A stretch of 64,000 nucleotides of DNA from Gammaproteobacteria bacterium (GTDB lineage Bacteria; Pseudomonadota; Gammaproteobacteria; Pseudomonadales; Pseudomonadaceae), in assembly GCA_012728415.1 (NCBI GenBank), contig JAAYFD010000009.1:62001-126000 (forward strand), in the 5' to 3' direction. A program made the position numbers and the translations under genes. The number at the start of each line of letters is the position of its first letter. The stretch's first letter is position 1. This document shows, piece by piece, positions 1 to 7,778 of the stretch. The notes below the pieces were generated by a model that did not search any database, was not told where the DNA came from, and saw only the letters and a program-made list of their open reading frames with translations.

Positions 1-1433
1 GACAGCCGGGCAAAACGCTCGACCTTGCCGTGCAGCCCCTGCTGACCAGCCAGTGAAGTTACCACCGAATTGTAATGATTACTGGCTGTACCCAGCGTAT
101 TGCCTAACCGGGCCAGCCGTTCGGCAACCAGGCACACCTGATTATAAATATCCCCGGCCCGGTCGCTGATCTCCCGGGCTTCCTGCTGGCTGCGCTCAAG
201 CATCCACAGGCTGGACACTGTACGCAATACCGGGACCAGTGTGGTGTGGGACACCAGCATCACATTCTTGCGCAGGGCATATTCATACAAATCACGGTCC
301 TCGCGCAAAGCCTCAATGAAGGCTGGCTCCACCGGCATGAACATCAGCACAAAGCCCGGCGTATGCACACCTGGCAAACTGCTGTAATCCTTTTCGGCCA
401 GCTCGTCGACATGTCGCCTCACCGCTTGCAGGTGTGCGCCCAAGGCTCGCTTTTTTTCTTCTTGTGCCTGTGCAGTGACCAGTTGCTCATAGGCATTCAG
501 TGTCACCTTGCTATCGATCACCAAGTGCTTGCCATCAGGCAGGTTAATCAGAAAGTCGGTCTGTTTCAGGCGCCCCTGTTCGTCACGAAAGCTGGTTTGC
601 ACTTGATAATGCTGCCCCTCTACCAACCCACCCAGCTCGAGCGTACGCTTGAGCTGGGCTTCCCCCCAGGCCCCACGCTGCTGTGCATCCCCCTTCAAAG
701 CGGCCACCAGGCTGTGCGCATCGGCGCTCATTTGCATGCCTGTTTCCAGTACCTTGCGAATTTCGGCACTCAGGCTGGCATTGCCCTGCAATGCAGCATC
801 ATGGACTTCATTAACCCGTTTTTGAAAGCTTTCAATCTGTTCGCGAAACGGCTTAAGCAATGCGTCCATACTGCTCTGGCTGGAGCGGGCAAAACTCTGA
901 CCTTTTTCTTCAAAGATCCGGTTGGCCAGATTTTCGAACTCTCGCGCCAATACCTGCCGATTGTCATCCAGTTGCTGCAGCTGTTCGCGATAGTGTGCTT
1001 CTCTTTCCTGCAGGCTGGTTTGCAATGCGGCATGCTTACTGGCTAGCGTCCGGCGCTCATCCTGCAATGACTGATTTGCCTGTTGCAGCTCCCGCAGCTG
1101 ACCGCCAAGCGCCTGCCAGCTGGCCCGCAAGGCCTCACGCTGCTTTTCCGCCTGGTGAAACTGTTGTAAATAGTCCCTGCCCTGCGCCTGCTGGCGATGT
1201 AATTCTTCACGGGCTTCATCCAGCTCCCACTCCAGACGTTCAACATCTGCCCGGGCCTTGTCTAGCTGATGCCCGTGGTCGTTTTCACGCAACCTGCTGT
1301 CCTGCAGCTGCTGCCACAGCACCCGTCGAGAGCTGGCCTGCTGCAGCACCGTCAACAATGCCGCCAGCAAAAAAATGCCAGCTCCGGCCAATAACAGCAC
1401 CCAGGTTTCAAGTGTCCACTGTATAGTTAGCAC
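1..1433 (-). CDS. rmuC: DNA recombination protein RmuC (3' end beyond window)
   Basis: Member of the RmuC family, nuclease-like proteins thought to limit recombination between inverted repeats. I translated the minus strand from 1433 to the left edge and found one open frame throughout. The N-terminus is a membrane anchor (about residues 5-28, rich in L/A/V), then a long Gln/Glu/Arg-rich coiled coil (about 30-190), then the RmuC core with WGEAQLKRTLELGGL and the nuclease-like motif DFLINLPDGKHLVIDSKVTL. The chosen start is GTG at 1433: the only other in-frame codons back to the upstream stop are not start codons, and GGGAA lies just upstream. The C-terminus runs off the window. Divergent from the ABC/nnrS operon. 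Identity is firm; the start is less sure. Confidence 0.9.
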   Translation of the reverse strand, partial: MLTIQWTLETWVLLLAGAGIFLLAALLTVLQQASSRRVLWQQLQDSRLRENDHGHQLDKARADVERLEWELDEAREELHRQQAQGRDYLQQFHQAEKQREALRASWQALGGQLRELQQANQSLQDERRTLASKHAALQTSLQEREAHYREQLQQLDDNRQVLAREFENLANRIFEEKGQSFARSSQSSMDALLKPFREQIESFQKRVNEVHDAALQGNASLSAEIRKVLETGMQMSADAHSLVAALKGDAQQRGAWGEAQLKRTLELGGLVEGQHYQVQTSFRDEQGRLKQTDFLINLPDGKHLVIDSKVTLNAYEQLVTAQAQEEKKRALGAHLQAVRRHVDELAEKDYSSLPGVHTPGFVLMFMPVEPAFIEALREDRDLYEYALRKNVMLVSHTTLVPVLRTVSSLWMLERSQQEAREISDRAGDIYNQVCLVAERLARLGNTLGTASNHYNSVVTSLAGQQGLHGKVERFARL

Positions 1434-1545
1434 AAGCAGTTCCCATATCTTTATGCTTAAGAAGCATCATGCACAGCACTGATTCAACCGTCAGTCTAGC
1501 GCAGTTGCCAGATTATGCAGAGATTGCAGCCAGACAGCACAAAAG

Positions 1546-1560
1546 TGATAATCAATATCA
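1546..1560. promoter_or_regulatory. AT-rich palindrome, possible regulator site
   Basis: TGATA-ATCAA-TATCA is an inverted repeat about 100 bp before the binding-protein gene and next to the FNR-like site. It has some likeness to a Fur box, but the match is partial (about 12 of 19 positions by eye). Function is not certain. Confidence 0.25.
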
Positions 1561-1571
1561 TTTGAGAAAAC

Positions 1572-1585
1572 TTGATCAACATCAT
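1572..1585 (+). promoter_or_regulatory. FNR/Anr/Dnr-type binding site
   Basis: TTGATCAACATCAT matches the FNR-family consensus TTGAT-N4-ATCAA at 9 of 10 defined bases. It lies 71 bp before the start codon of the binding-protein gene. TATAAT at 1618-1623 is a good -10 candidate. The spacing would put the site near -52, further upstream than the classical -41.5 of class II promoters, so either the true -10 is different or activation uses another geometry. The context, an operon ending in nnrS, supports control by low oxygen or NO. Confidence 0.6.
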
Positions 1586-1655
1586 GCCTGTATCCTTGCC
1601 AACAGTTCATCGCCCCATATAATTATGCAACTGATTCTCACTTAAGGAACCAGCC

Positions 1656-2666
1656 ATGGTTATGATTTTTCCTGCCCGCCTGTTGCTTGGCATCTGCTGC
1701 TTGCTGGCTTTAAGTGGCTGGGCTCAAGCCACTGGCTTGCCGGTAAAAAAACTGACCCTGGCCGGCCCCGCCGCCGGTGTTTCCAACGCACTGATTCACC
1801 TCGTCGCCAGTGGCGGCCTGAGCGACATTGCCGAAGAAGCCGAATTTGTGCTCTGGAGCAATCCCGACCAGTTGCGCGCCCTGACCCTGTCTGGCAAGGC
1901 GGATTTTCTCGCCGCACCCACCAACGTCGCCGCTAATTTATATAACCGTGGCGTACTGCTGAAGCTGGTTAACGTCTCGCAATGGGGCGTGTTGTGGATG
2001 ATTTCCCGCGATGCCGACAAGCGCACTCTGGCAGACTTCAAGGGCGAGGAAATTGCCATTCCGTTTCGCGCCGACATGCCGGATATCGTTTTTACCCACT
2101 TGGCGGAAAAACAGGGCATCAACCTGAAAAAAGACTTCAAACTCCGTTATAGCGCCACACCCATGGATGCCATGCAGCTGCTGATTACCCGCCGCGTCAA
2201 CCATGCCCTGCTGGCGGAACCTGCGGTGTCCATGGCGCTGCGCAAGACCCAATCCTTTCCGGTATCCATCATTGCTCCGGAACTGCATCGCAGTGTCGAT
2301 GTGCAACAGGAATGGGGGCGCCTGATGGCGAGCGAAGCGCGCATTCCCCAGGCTGGCATCGCGGCGCTGGGTGCCACCGCACAAAACCCGGCACTCGTCA
2401 TGGCATTTGAAGCGGCCTATGCCCGAGCCAACCAGTGGTGCATTGAGCATGCCGAAGAATGCGGCAAAGAAGTCGCCGCGCAAATCAAGCTGCTGATGCC
2501 GGAAGCCGTGGCCGATGCGCTGAGCACACAAAACAACCATTACGCTACCGCAGCCCAGGCCCGGCCCGAGCTGGAAGCCTTTTACCAGATACTGCTGGAG
2601 CGCCAACCGGCGTCTGTAGGTGGCAAACTGCCAGATGAAGGGTTTTATTTTTTGCCAGTAGAATGA
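1656..2666 (+). CDS. ABC transporter substrate-binding protein, NMT1/SsuA-like
   Basis: Periplasmic binding protein of the nitrate/sulfonate/thiamine-precursor (NMT1/THI5-like) superfamily; it would deliver a small ligand to the permease and ATPase encoded downstream. 336 residues with a clear signal peptide (about residues 1-25, MVMIFPARLLLGICCLLALS, Ala-rich cleavage region). The body has the expected two-lobe pattern, with KADFLAAPTNVAANLYNRG near residue 90. The start at 1656 has AAGGAA six bases upstream; a second ATG two codons later is also possible. The ligand cannot be told from sequence. Co-occurrence with nnrS and an FNR-type site suggests a role tied to denitrification or nitrosative stress, which is inference. 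Confidence 0.85.
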   Translation: MVMIFPARLLLGICCLLALSGWAQATGLPVKKLTLAGPAAGVSNALIHLVASGGLSDIAEEAEFVLWSNPDQLRALTLSGKADFLAAPTNVAANLYNRGVLLKLVNVSQWGVLWMISRDADKRTLADFKGEEIAIPFRADMPDIVFTHLAEKQGINLKKDFKLRYSATPMDAMQLLITRRVNHALLAEPAVSMALRKTQSFPVSIIAPELHRSVDVQQEWGRLMASEARIPQAGIAALGATAQNPALVMAFEAAYARANQWCIEHAEECGKEVAAQIKLLMPEAVADALSTQNNHYATAAQARPELEAFYQILLERQPASVGGKLPDEGFYFLPVE

Positions 2667-2736
2667 GGCTGGTGGCTTAGTGTTGCGCGGAATCCGTGCC
2701 AGCCGCATCATTCTACTGGCGGTGGCGGAGGGAATG

Positions 2737-2772
2737 GCCCGGCTTCGCCGGGCTGCGCAGGCTAGCCTGCGC
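2737..2772. repeat. Two adjacent perfect hairpins
   Basis: GCCCGGCTTCGCCGGGC (2737-2753) is followed directly by GCGCAGGCTAGCCTGCGC (2755-2772). Both are self-complementary and lie in the non-coding stretch after the binding-protein gene. Neither is followed by a T run, so they do not look like intrinsic terminators; they belong with the larger palindromic element downstream. Confidence 0.7.
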
Positions 2773-2844
2773 CCTCTCCTCACCACACTTTTGGGGCTTG
2801 GCACCTCTACACCAATCGAACGACAAGCAGCACAAATGTACATC

Positions 2845-3003
2845 AGGTGGTTCTGGTTGTAGTGGAGCAAAGCGTAGGCGACATGGATGTCGCCTTCGAG
2901 CCTACAGGGCAGTTTTTTGCTCCTGCAAAAACTGCATTTCCGCCATCCGTGGCGGTCAGATGTACTTGCGGCGTCTTTGCGTAACTACAACCAGAACCGC
3001 CAT
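2845..3003. repeat. MITE-like palindromic element of about 160 bp
   Basis: A non-coding block bounded by an inverted repeat: GGTTCTGGTTGTAGT at 2849-2863 and its exact complement at 2984-2998, with weaker pairing beyond (GCAAAG on both arms). Inside are three more stems: GGCGACAT-GG-ATGTCGCC (2877-2894), nested in GTAGGC/GCCTAC (2874-2905); GCAGTTTTTTGC with GCAAAAACTGC (2909-2935); and CCGCCA-TCCG-TGGCGG (2940-2955). No transposase is present. It separates the binding-protein gene from the permease gene, which in this family are usually closely spaced. Confidence 0.7.
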
Positions 3004-3053
3004 ACACAAAACTTTTCAGCGATATTTATTCAAGCCCCAAAAAAGAAAACCCC

Positions 3054-3851
3054 ATGTTTAATTACCTCCTCCGCCCCCTAACCGCCACGCTCAGTTATTT
3101 ATGGAGCGGCTGGGGCGCAATTGCCAGTTTGCTGCTGTTTTGCGCCGTCTGGGAAGCCGCCGGTTTGTATTACGGCAGCCTGATTCTGCCCGGCCCCAGC
3201 GAAACCCTGAAACAGCTCGGTGCACTGGTGGATGACGGCAGCCTGCTGCCGGAGCTGGTCATCTCCGCCCGGCGCACGCTCTACGGACTGATACTGGCTC
3301 TATCCGCCGGCACCTTGCTGGGCATGCTGGCCGGTTTCTCCATCACCGCATCCATCCTGTCGCGGCCACTGGTCACCCTGTTTCTTGGCATGCCGCCGAT
3401 TGCCTGGCTGGTGCTGGCCATGCTCTGGTTTGGCCTGGGCGATGCCACGCCGGTGTTTACCGTATTTATTGCCTGTTTGCCCATCGTGTTTGCCGGTGCC
3501 ATGCAAGGCACGCGCACCCTGGACAACCAGCTCAAGGCGGTGGCCGACGTTTATGGCCTGCCACCATTGATGCGGCTGACCGATGTTTACCTGCCACACC
3601 TGGCGTCCTATGTGTTTCCGGCCTGGATTACCGCGCTGGGAACTTCATGGAAAGTCGTAGTAATGGCCGAGCTACTCAGCACCGCCGATGGTGTCGGCGC
3701 AGCGCTGGCTGTCACCCGCGCCCAGCTGGACACCTCCGGCACCCTGGCCTGGGTGGTGGCAGTGCTGGTGGCCTTGCTGGCCACCGAATATCTGCTGCTG
3801 GAGCCGGTCAAACGACATGTCGAACGCTGGCGGCAACAGGAGGACGCATAA
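3054..3851 (+). CDS. ABC transporter permease, SsuC/NrtB-like
   Basis: Inner-membrane permease of the nitrate/sulfonate/taurine ABC importer class, 265 residues, with about six hydrophobic segments. The BPD_transp_1 region includes the coupling (EAA-like) loop near residues 160-195, running from NQLKAVADVYGLPP to LPHLASYVFPAW. The start ATG at 3054 follows an A-rich weak ribosome site (AAAGAAAA). It is followed after two bases by the ATPase gene and should be translated in the same transcript. The ligand is unknown. Confidence 0.88.
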   Translation: MFNYLLRPLTATLSYLWSGWGAIASLLLFCAVWEAAGLYYGSLILPGPSETLKQLGALVDDGSLLPELVISARRTLYGLILALSAGTLLGMLAGFSITASILSRPLVTLFLGMPPIAWLVLAMLWFGLGDATPVFTVFIACLPIVFAGAMQGTRTLDNQLKAVADVYGLPPLMRLTDVYLPHLASYVFPAWITALGTSWKVVVMAELLSTADGVGAALAVTRAQLDTSGTLAWVVAVLVALLATEYLLLEPVKRHVERWRQQEDA

Positions 3852-3853
3852 GC

Positions 3854-4645
3854 ATGCAAACGCTGAAAATCAAAAACCTGTACCACAAGTACGGCATTGT
3901 CGAAGTCCTCAACAACATTAGCCTTAGCGTACAAAGAGGTGAAACCCTCGCTCTGGTCGGCCCGTCCGGCTGCGGCAAGAGCACCCTGCTACACATCATT
4001 GCTGGGCTGCTAACACAAAGCGAAGGCCGAATTGAGCAGCCCTTTGCCCAGCTGGCCTGCATGTTCCAGTCACCGCGCTTGCTGCCATGGAAAAGCGCGC
4101 TAGACAATATTGCCCTTGGCCTGAAAGCCCGCCGCATTAGCAAGCAACAGCGCCAGCAGCAGGCCGGCGAGCTGGCCAGACAGCTGGGCCTGAGCGCTGA
4201 CGACCTGCTCAAGTATCCGCACGAGCTGTCCGGCGGCATGCAAAGCCGGGTCGCGCTGGCCCGTGCCCTGCTGATTGAGCCGGAGCTGCTGTTGCTGGAT
4301 GAGCCGTTTTCGGCACTGGACATCGGCCTGAAACTGGAGCTGTATCAACTGCTGCGCCGCCACGTCGAGCGCAAAAACACCACAGTGATCATGATTACCC
4401 ACGATTTGATGGAAGCGGTACGCCTGGCAGACAACATTCTAATGATGGCACCTGAGCCGGGCCGCATTCTGGCCGAATTTCCCATGACGCAGCCGCATTC
4501 ACAGCGCGACGACAACTGGATCTACCGCACCAGCGTCGAGCTGATGCAGCAGCCCATGGTGCGGCTGGGTTTTGAACTGGACGGAATCGGCATCGGCCAG
4601 CAAGAGCTGCCACAACCGGTTGCCCATGGAGGCTGTGCGCCATGA
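3854..4645 (+). CDS. ABC transporter ATP-binding protein, SsuB/NrtD-like
   Basis: ATPase subunit of the importer, 263 residues. Walker A GPSGCGKST (about residues 38-46), Q-loop CMFQSPRLLPW, signature ELSGGMQSRVALARAL, Walker B LLLLDEPFSALD, and switch His in MITHDLMEA. ATG at 3854 is chosen because AGGAGG lies at 3838-3843; a longer open frame from 3647 covers permease sequence and is not used. The last four bases (ATGA) overlap the nnrS start, a sign of translational coupling. Confidence 0.92.
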   Translation: MQTLKIKNLYHKYGIVEVLNNISLSVQRGETLALVGPSGCGKSTLLHIIAGLLTQSEGRIEQPFAQLACMFQSPRLLPWKSALDNIALGLKARRISKQQRQQQAGELARQLGLSADDLLKYPHELSGGMQSRVALARALLIEPELLLLDEPFSALDIGLKLELYQLLRRHVERKNTTVIMITHDLMEAVRLADNILMMAPEPGRILAEFPMTQPHSQRDDNWIYRTSVELMQQPMVRLGFELDGIGIGQQELPQPVAHGGCAP

Positions 4646-5889
4646 ACCTGTACCAACGTTGCCTGCAATCGCCTGTGCTGCTATGCAGCTTCCGGCCTTT
4701 CTTTGTCTTTGCCGCTGCCAGTGCGGTTTTGTTTATGGGAATCTGGTTGTTGGCATTACAAGGCTGGCTGCCGGCACTCGATGTGCCCGGCGGCTGGACC
4801 CACTGGCACGCCCATGAGCTGCTGTTCGGCTTTGCCGCAGCCGCCACTGCCGGCTTTGCCCTGACCGCGATTCCCGAATTTACCCATACCGGCTTTATGG
4901 CGGAACGCCCGTTGCTACAAATGAGCCTGCTCTGGCTGGCGGCGCGTATTGCCTACGCGCTGGCCGGCTGGATCTCGTTCTGGCCGGCATTGCTGCTGAA
5001 TCTGGCCTTCTGGGCCTTTCTGCTCTGGCGCATCGTGCCGCCCACCTGGCAAGACCCACAGCGTCGGCACATCAGCTTCCCGTTGGCGGTAGTCGCGCTG
5101 GCCAGTATCCAAAGCGGTTTTTTCATCCATCTGCACCTGCACGGTAGCGCACTCAACTGGCTGTACGCCGCAGCCCATCTGTTTATGGTGCTGATCATCC
5201 TAGCAGCCAGCCGCGTCTCGATGAGCGTCGTCAACAATCTGGTCGAGTCCAGCCGCAGCATCAGCGATCCGGACGCCGCCATTTATCTGGCCCGCCCGCC
5301 GCGACGCAATCTGGCCATGGCCTGCATTCTGCTTTGCGCCGGTACCGAACTGGCACTGGGCAACAGCCCGGTCACCGGCTGGACTGCACTGGCCGCTATG
5401 GCCGCAGTGCTGCACCTGCTCAATGACTGGCATATCGGCAAGCCGCTGCTGAGCCGTCTGGCACTGATGCTGTATGGCAGTTACTGGCTGATGGCGCTGG
5501 GCTATGGCACGCTGGGTGCAGCTTACATGGGCGCACCGATTTTGCCGTCGGCGGCACGCCACCTGCTGCTGGCCGGCAGCATGGGACTGGTGATTTTTAC
5601 CATCATGTGCATTGTCTCGCGCATCCATTCAGGGCTTTGGCTCGACCGTCGCCGCTGGCTGCCGCTGGCCGGCCTGCTGCTGGTTTGCGCCGCCATCACA
5701 CGAGCACTGGCCGGTACATTTATTTTACTGCCCTGGTACAACCCCCTGCTGATACTTTCGGCCTTACTGTGGATGGCTGCATTCAGCTTGTTTGCGCTGT
5801 ATTTTTTCAAAATTTTGTGCAGCCCACGCAGCGACGGCCAGCCCGGCTGTGCCGAACCCCTACCGAATTCACCTCAAAAACCGGCCTGA
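4642..5889 (+). CDS. nnrS: NnrS family heme-copper membrane protein
   Basis: NnrS is a polytopic heme- and copper-containing membrane protein linked to nitric oxide metabolism and relief of nitrosative stress, and in many genomes it lies with denitrification genes under NO- or oxygen-responsive regulators. 415 residues, about twelve hydrophobic segments, with the typical early motif WTHWHAHELLFGF (about residues 52-64) and further His residues (HLHLHGSALNW; LLNDWHIGK). Its ATG shares ATGA with the end of the ATPase gene. The pairing with an NMT1-type ABC transporter suggests the transporter serves the same stress or respiration programme. Confidence 0.9.
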   Translation: MNLYQRCLQSPVLLCSFRPFFVFAAASAVLFMGIWLLALQGWLPALDVPGGWTHWHAHELLFGFAAAATAGFALTAIPEFTHTGFMAERPLLQMSLLWLAARIAYALAGWISFWPALLLNLAFWAFLLWRIVPPTWQDPQRRHISFPLAVVALASIQSGFFIHLHLHGSALNWLYAAAHLFMVLIILAASRVSMSVVNNLVESSRSISDPDAAIYLARPPRRNLAMACILLCAGTELALGNSPVTGWTALAAMAAVLHLLNDWHIGKPLLSRLALMLYGSYWLMALGYGTLGAAYMGAPILPSAARHLLLAGSMGLVIFTIMCIVSRIHSGLWLDRRRWLPLAGLLLVCAAITRALAGTFILLPWYNPLLILSALLWMAAFSLFALYFFKILCSPRSDGQPGCAEPLPNSPQKPA

Positions 5890-6073
5890 GCCAGTGGCGA
5901 ACTTGTCCTAAATAAAGTTTTTACAAAACAGCAACCACCACACTCAGCCCGCTACAAAACAACACACGCGCAACACATTGCTACTTAAAGAAATATTCAA
6001 GGCCAAAAACAAAAGCTGTAACTTTGCGTAACCTGGTCAGCAAAGCCGGTTGCATGCATTTACTGGCGTGGCC

Positions 6074-6082
6074 TGCTACAAT
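6074..6082 (+). promoter_or_regulatory. Extended -10 promoter candidate for nhaD
   Basis: TGCTACAAT has the TGN extension plus a -10 close to TATAAT. It is 66 bases before the nhaD ATG, in a 258-bp gap after nnrS. No good -35 lies at 17 bp, as is usual for extended -10 promoters. The rest of the gap (5890-6147) shows nothing else I can name. Confidence 0.4.
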
Positions 6083-6147
6083 TTACCGCCGTCAGCAGTA
6101 TCCGTTCAGGCACTGCACTTCCTTTGGCCAACCTGAAGAAGAATCCC

Positions 6148-7581
6148 ATGCTACGTAAACTATCCATGTTGCTTGCTACCGGGTTGTTCGCAACTCCTGT
6201 GCTTGCTAACGAAATTCAACACCTTGATGCCACCGCAACCCTTTGGGGCTATCTGGCGGTCTTTGTCTTTGTCATTGCCTACCTGGTGGTAGTCGGCGAA
6301 GAAAAGCTGCAGCTGCGCAAGTCCAAACCCATGCTGATCGGTGCGGGCCTGATCTGGCTGCTGGTCGGAATTGTCAGTCCGGATGCAGAAGCAACCAAAG
6401 ACGCATTCAGTGCCAACTTCCTCGATTTTACCGAGTTGATGCTATTCCTGCTGGTGGCGATGACCTACATCAACGCCATGGAAGAGCGCCGCACCTTTGA
6501 TGCGCTGCGCTCCTGGATGGTACGCAAGGGGTTCAGCTACCGCACCCTGTTCTGGCTCACAGGTGTCATGTCCTTTTTCATCTCGCCGGTTGCCGACAAC
6601 CTGACCACAGCCCTGCTGATGTGCGCCGTGGTACTCAAGGTGGCCGAAGGCCAGGGCAAGTTTATTGCCATGTGCTGTATCAACATTGTGGTTGCCGCCA
6701 ACGCCGGCGGTGCATTCAGCCCCTTCGGCGACATCACCACCCTGATGGTGTGGCAAGCCGGCCGCGTCGAGTTCCTCGAGTTCTTTGACCTGTTCCTGCC
6801 AGCGGTACTTAACTTTGCCGTACCTGCGCTGGTCATGAACTTCTTCATTCCAGCCGGCAAACCCGAAGCCTTTGATGACAAGGTTGTGCTCAAGCGTGGT
6901 GCCCGCCGCATCATGGCGCTGTTCCTGCTGACCATTATCACTGCCGTACTGGGTCACCAGTTCTTGGGCCTGCCGCCCGTATTCGGCATGATGGTCGGTC
7001 TGGGCTACCTGCAGTTTTTTGGTTACTTCCTGCGAGTCACCTTACCCAAATCGCTGGACAAGAAGCGCAAACGTGCCGAAGCCAAGCGCGACGAGGAAAC
7101 CCTCAAGTATCTGGGTAGTGTTGTTCCTTTCGACGTCTTCAGCCGTGTCGCCCGTGCCGAGTGGGATACCCTGCTGTTCTTCTACGGCGTGGTGCTCTGT
7201 GTAGGTGGCCTGGGCTACCTGGGCTACCTGCAACTGGTTTCTATCGTGCTGTTTGACGGCCTGGGTGCCACTTGGGCAGCCGTTGGCATCGGTATTATTT
7301 CCGCTGTTGTGGACAACATCCCCGTAATGTTTGCCGTACTGGAAATGAATCCTGCCATTAGCCACGGTCACTGGTTGCTGGTCACCCTGACTGCCGGCGT
7401 GGGCGGCAGCCTGTTATCCGTTGGTTCTGCTGCCGGTGTGGCCCTCATGGGCGCTGCCCGCGGTCATTACACCTTCATGAGCCATTTGCGCTGGATGCCT
7501 GTTATCTTCCTCGGTTATGTAGCAAGTATCCTGTGCCACCTGTGGCTGGGTGAAATTCTGGGTGTGTTTGATATCTACTGA
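6148..7581 (+). CDS. nhaD: Na+/H+ antiporter NhaD
   Basis: NhaD-type sodium/proton antiporter (ion transporter superfamily), inner membrane, pH and Na+ homeostasis. 477 residues with about a dozen membrane spans. Family-typical segments include FFISPVADNLTTALLMC and NAGGAFSPFGDITTLMVW near residues 140-200 and, near the C-terminus, SAVVDNIPVMFAVLEMNP. The N-terminus MLRKLSMLLATGLFATPVLA resembles a signal sequence, as in several NhaD proteins. I chose ATG 6148, preceded by GAAGAAG, over an in-frame TTG at 6124. Transcribed alone and closed by a strong terminator. Confidence 0.93.
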   Translation: MLRKLSMLLATGLFATPVLANEIQHLDATATLWGYLAVFVFVIAYLVVVGEEKLQLRKSKPMLIGAGLIWLLVGIVSPDAEATKDAFSANFLDFTELMLFLLVAMTYINAMEERRTFDALRSWMVRKGFSYRTLFWLTGVMSFFISPVADNLTTALLMCAVVLKVAEGQGKFIAMCCINIVVAANAGGAFSPFGDITTLMVWQAGRVEFLEFFDLFLPAVLNFAVPALVMNFFIPAGKPEAFDDKVVLKRGARRIMALFLLTIITAVLGHQFLGLPPVFGMMVGLGYLQFFGYFLRVTLPKSLDKKRKRAEAKRDEETLKYLGSVVPFDVFSRVARAEWDTLLFFYGVVLCVGGLGYLGYLQLVSIVLFDGLGATWAAVGIGIISAVVDNIPVMFAVLEMNPAISHGHWLLVTLTAGVGGSLLSVGSAAGVALMGAARGHYTFMSHLRWMPVIFLGYVASILCHLWLGEILGVFDIY

Positions 7582-7602
7582 TTCAACACTGTCCGCTGTA
7601 AC

Positions 7603-7632
7603 AAAAGGGGGTCTGTACAGACCCCCTTTTTA
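7603..7632 (+). terminator. Intrinsic terminator after nhaD
   Basis: AAAAGGGGGTCTG pairs with CAGACCCCCTTTT around a short TA loop, followed by a T-rich end. It starts 21 bases after the nhaD stop and is symmetrical, so it may also work for transcripts arriving from the right. Confidence 0.9.
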
Positions 7633-7666
7633 GTGTGCACCGAATGTGCTTTGCGAGCCGTTTCCC

Positions 7667-7738
7667 CCTGCACAAGCCACTTCAGTGGCGACCAACGCCA
7701 TAACCATCACCAGTCGCGGCTAAAGCCGCACACACAGG
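7667..7738. repeat. REP pair (REPIN)
   Basis: Two inverted REP sequences: AGCCACTTCAGTGGCGACC on the left and GTCGCGGCTAAAGCCGCAC on the right, with short tails CCTG/CAGG at the ends. The same design recurs at 31712-31784 and 40942-41018. It sits between the nhaD terminator and the 3' end of the TonB receptor gene. Confidence 0.75.
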
Positions 7739-7778
7739 ATCTGTCTACGCGGCCGGTGCCGGAAGCGGCCCTGAAAAA

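Noticed and set aside
1938-2870. Open frame of 310 codons opposite the ABC binding protein
   Set aside because: The plus-strand protein has a signal peptide, ribosome site and family features; the opposite frame has none.
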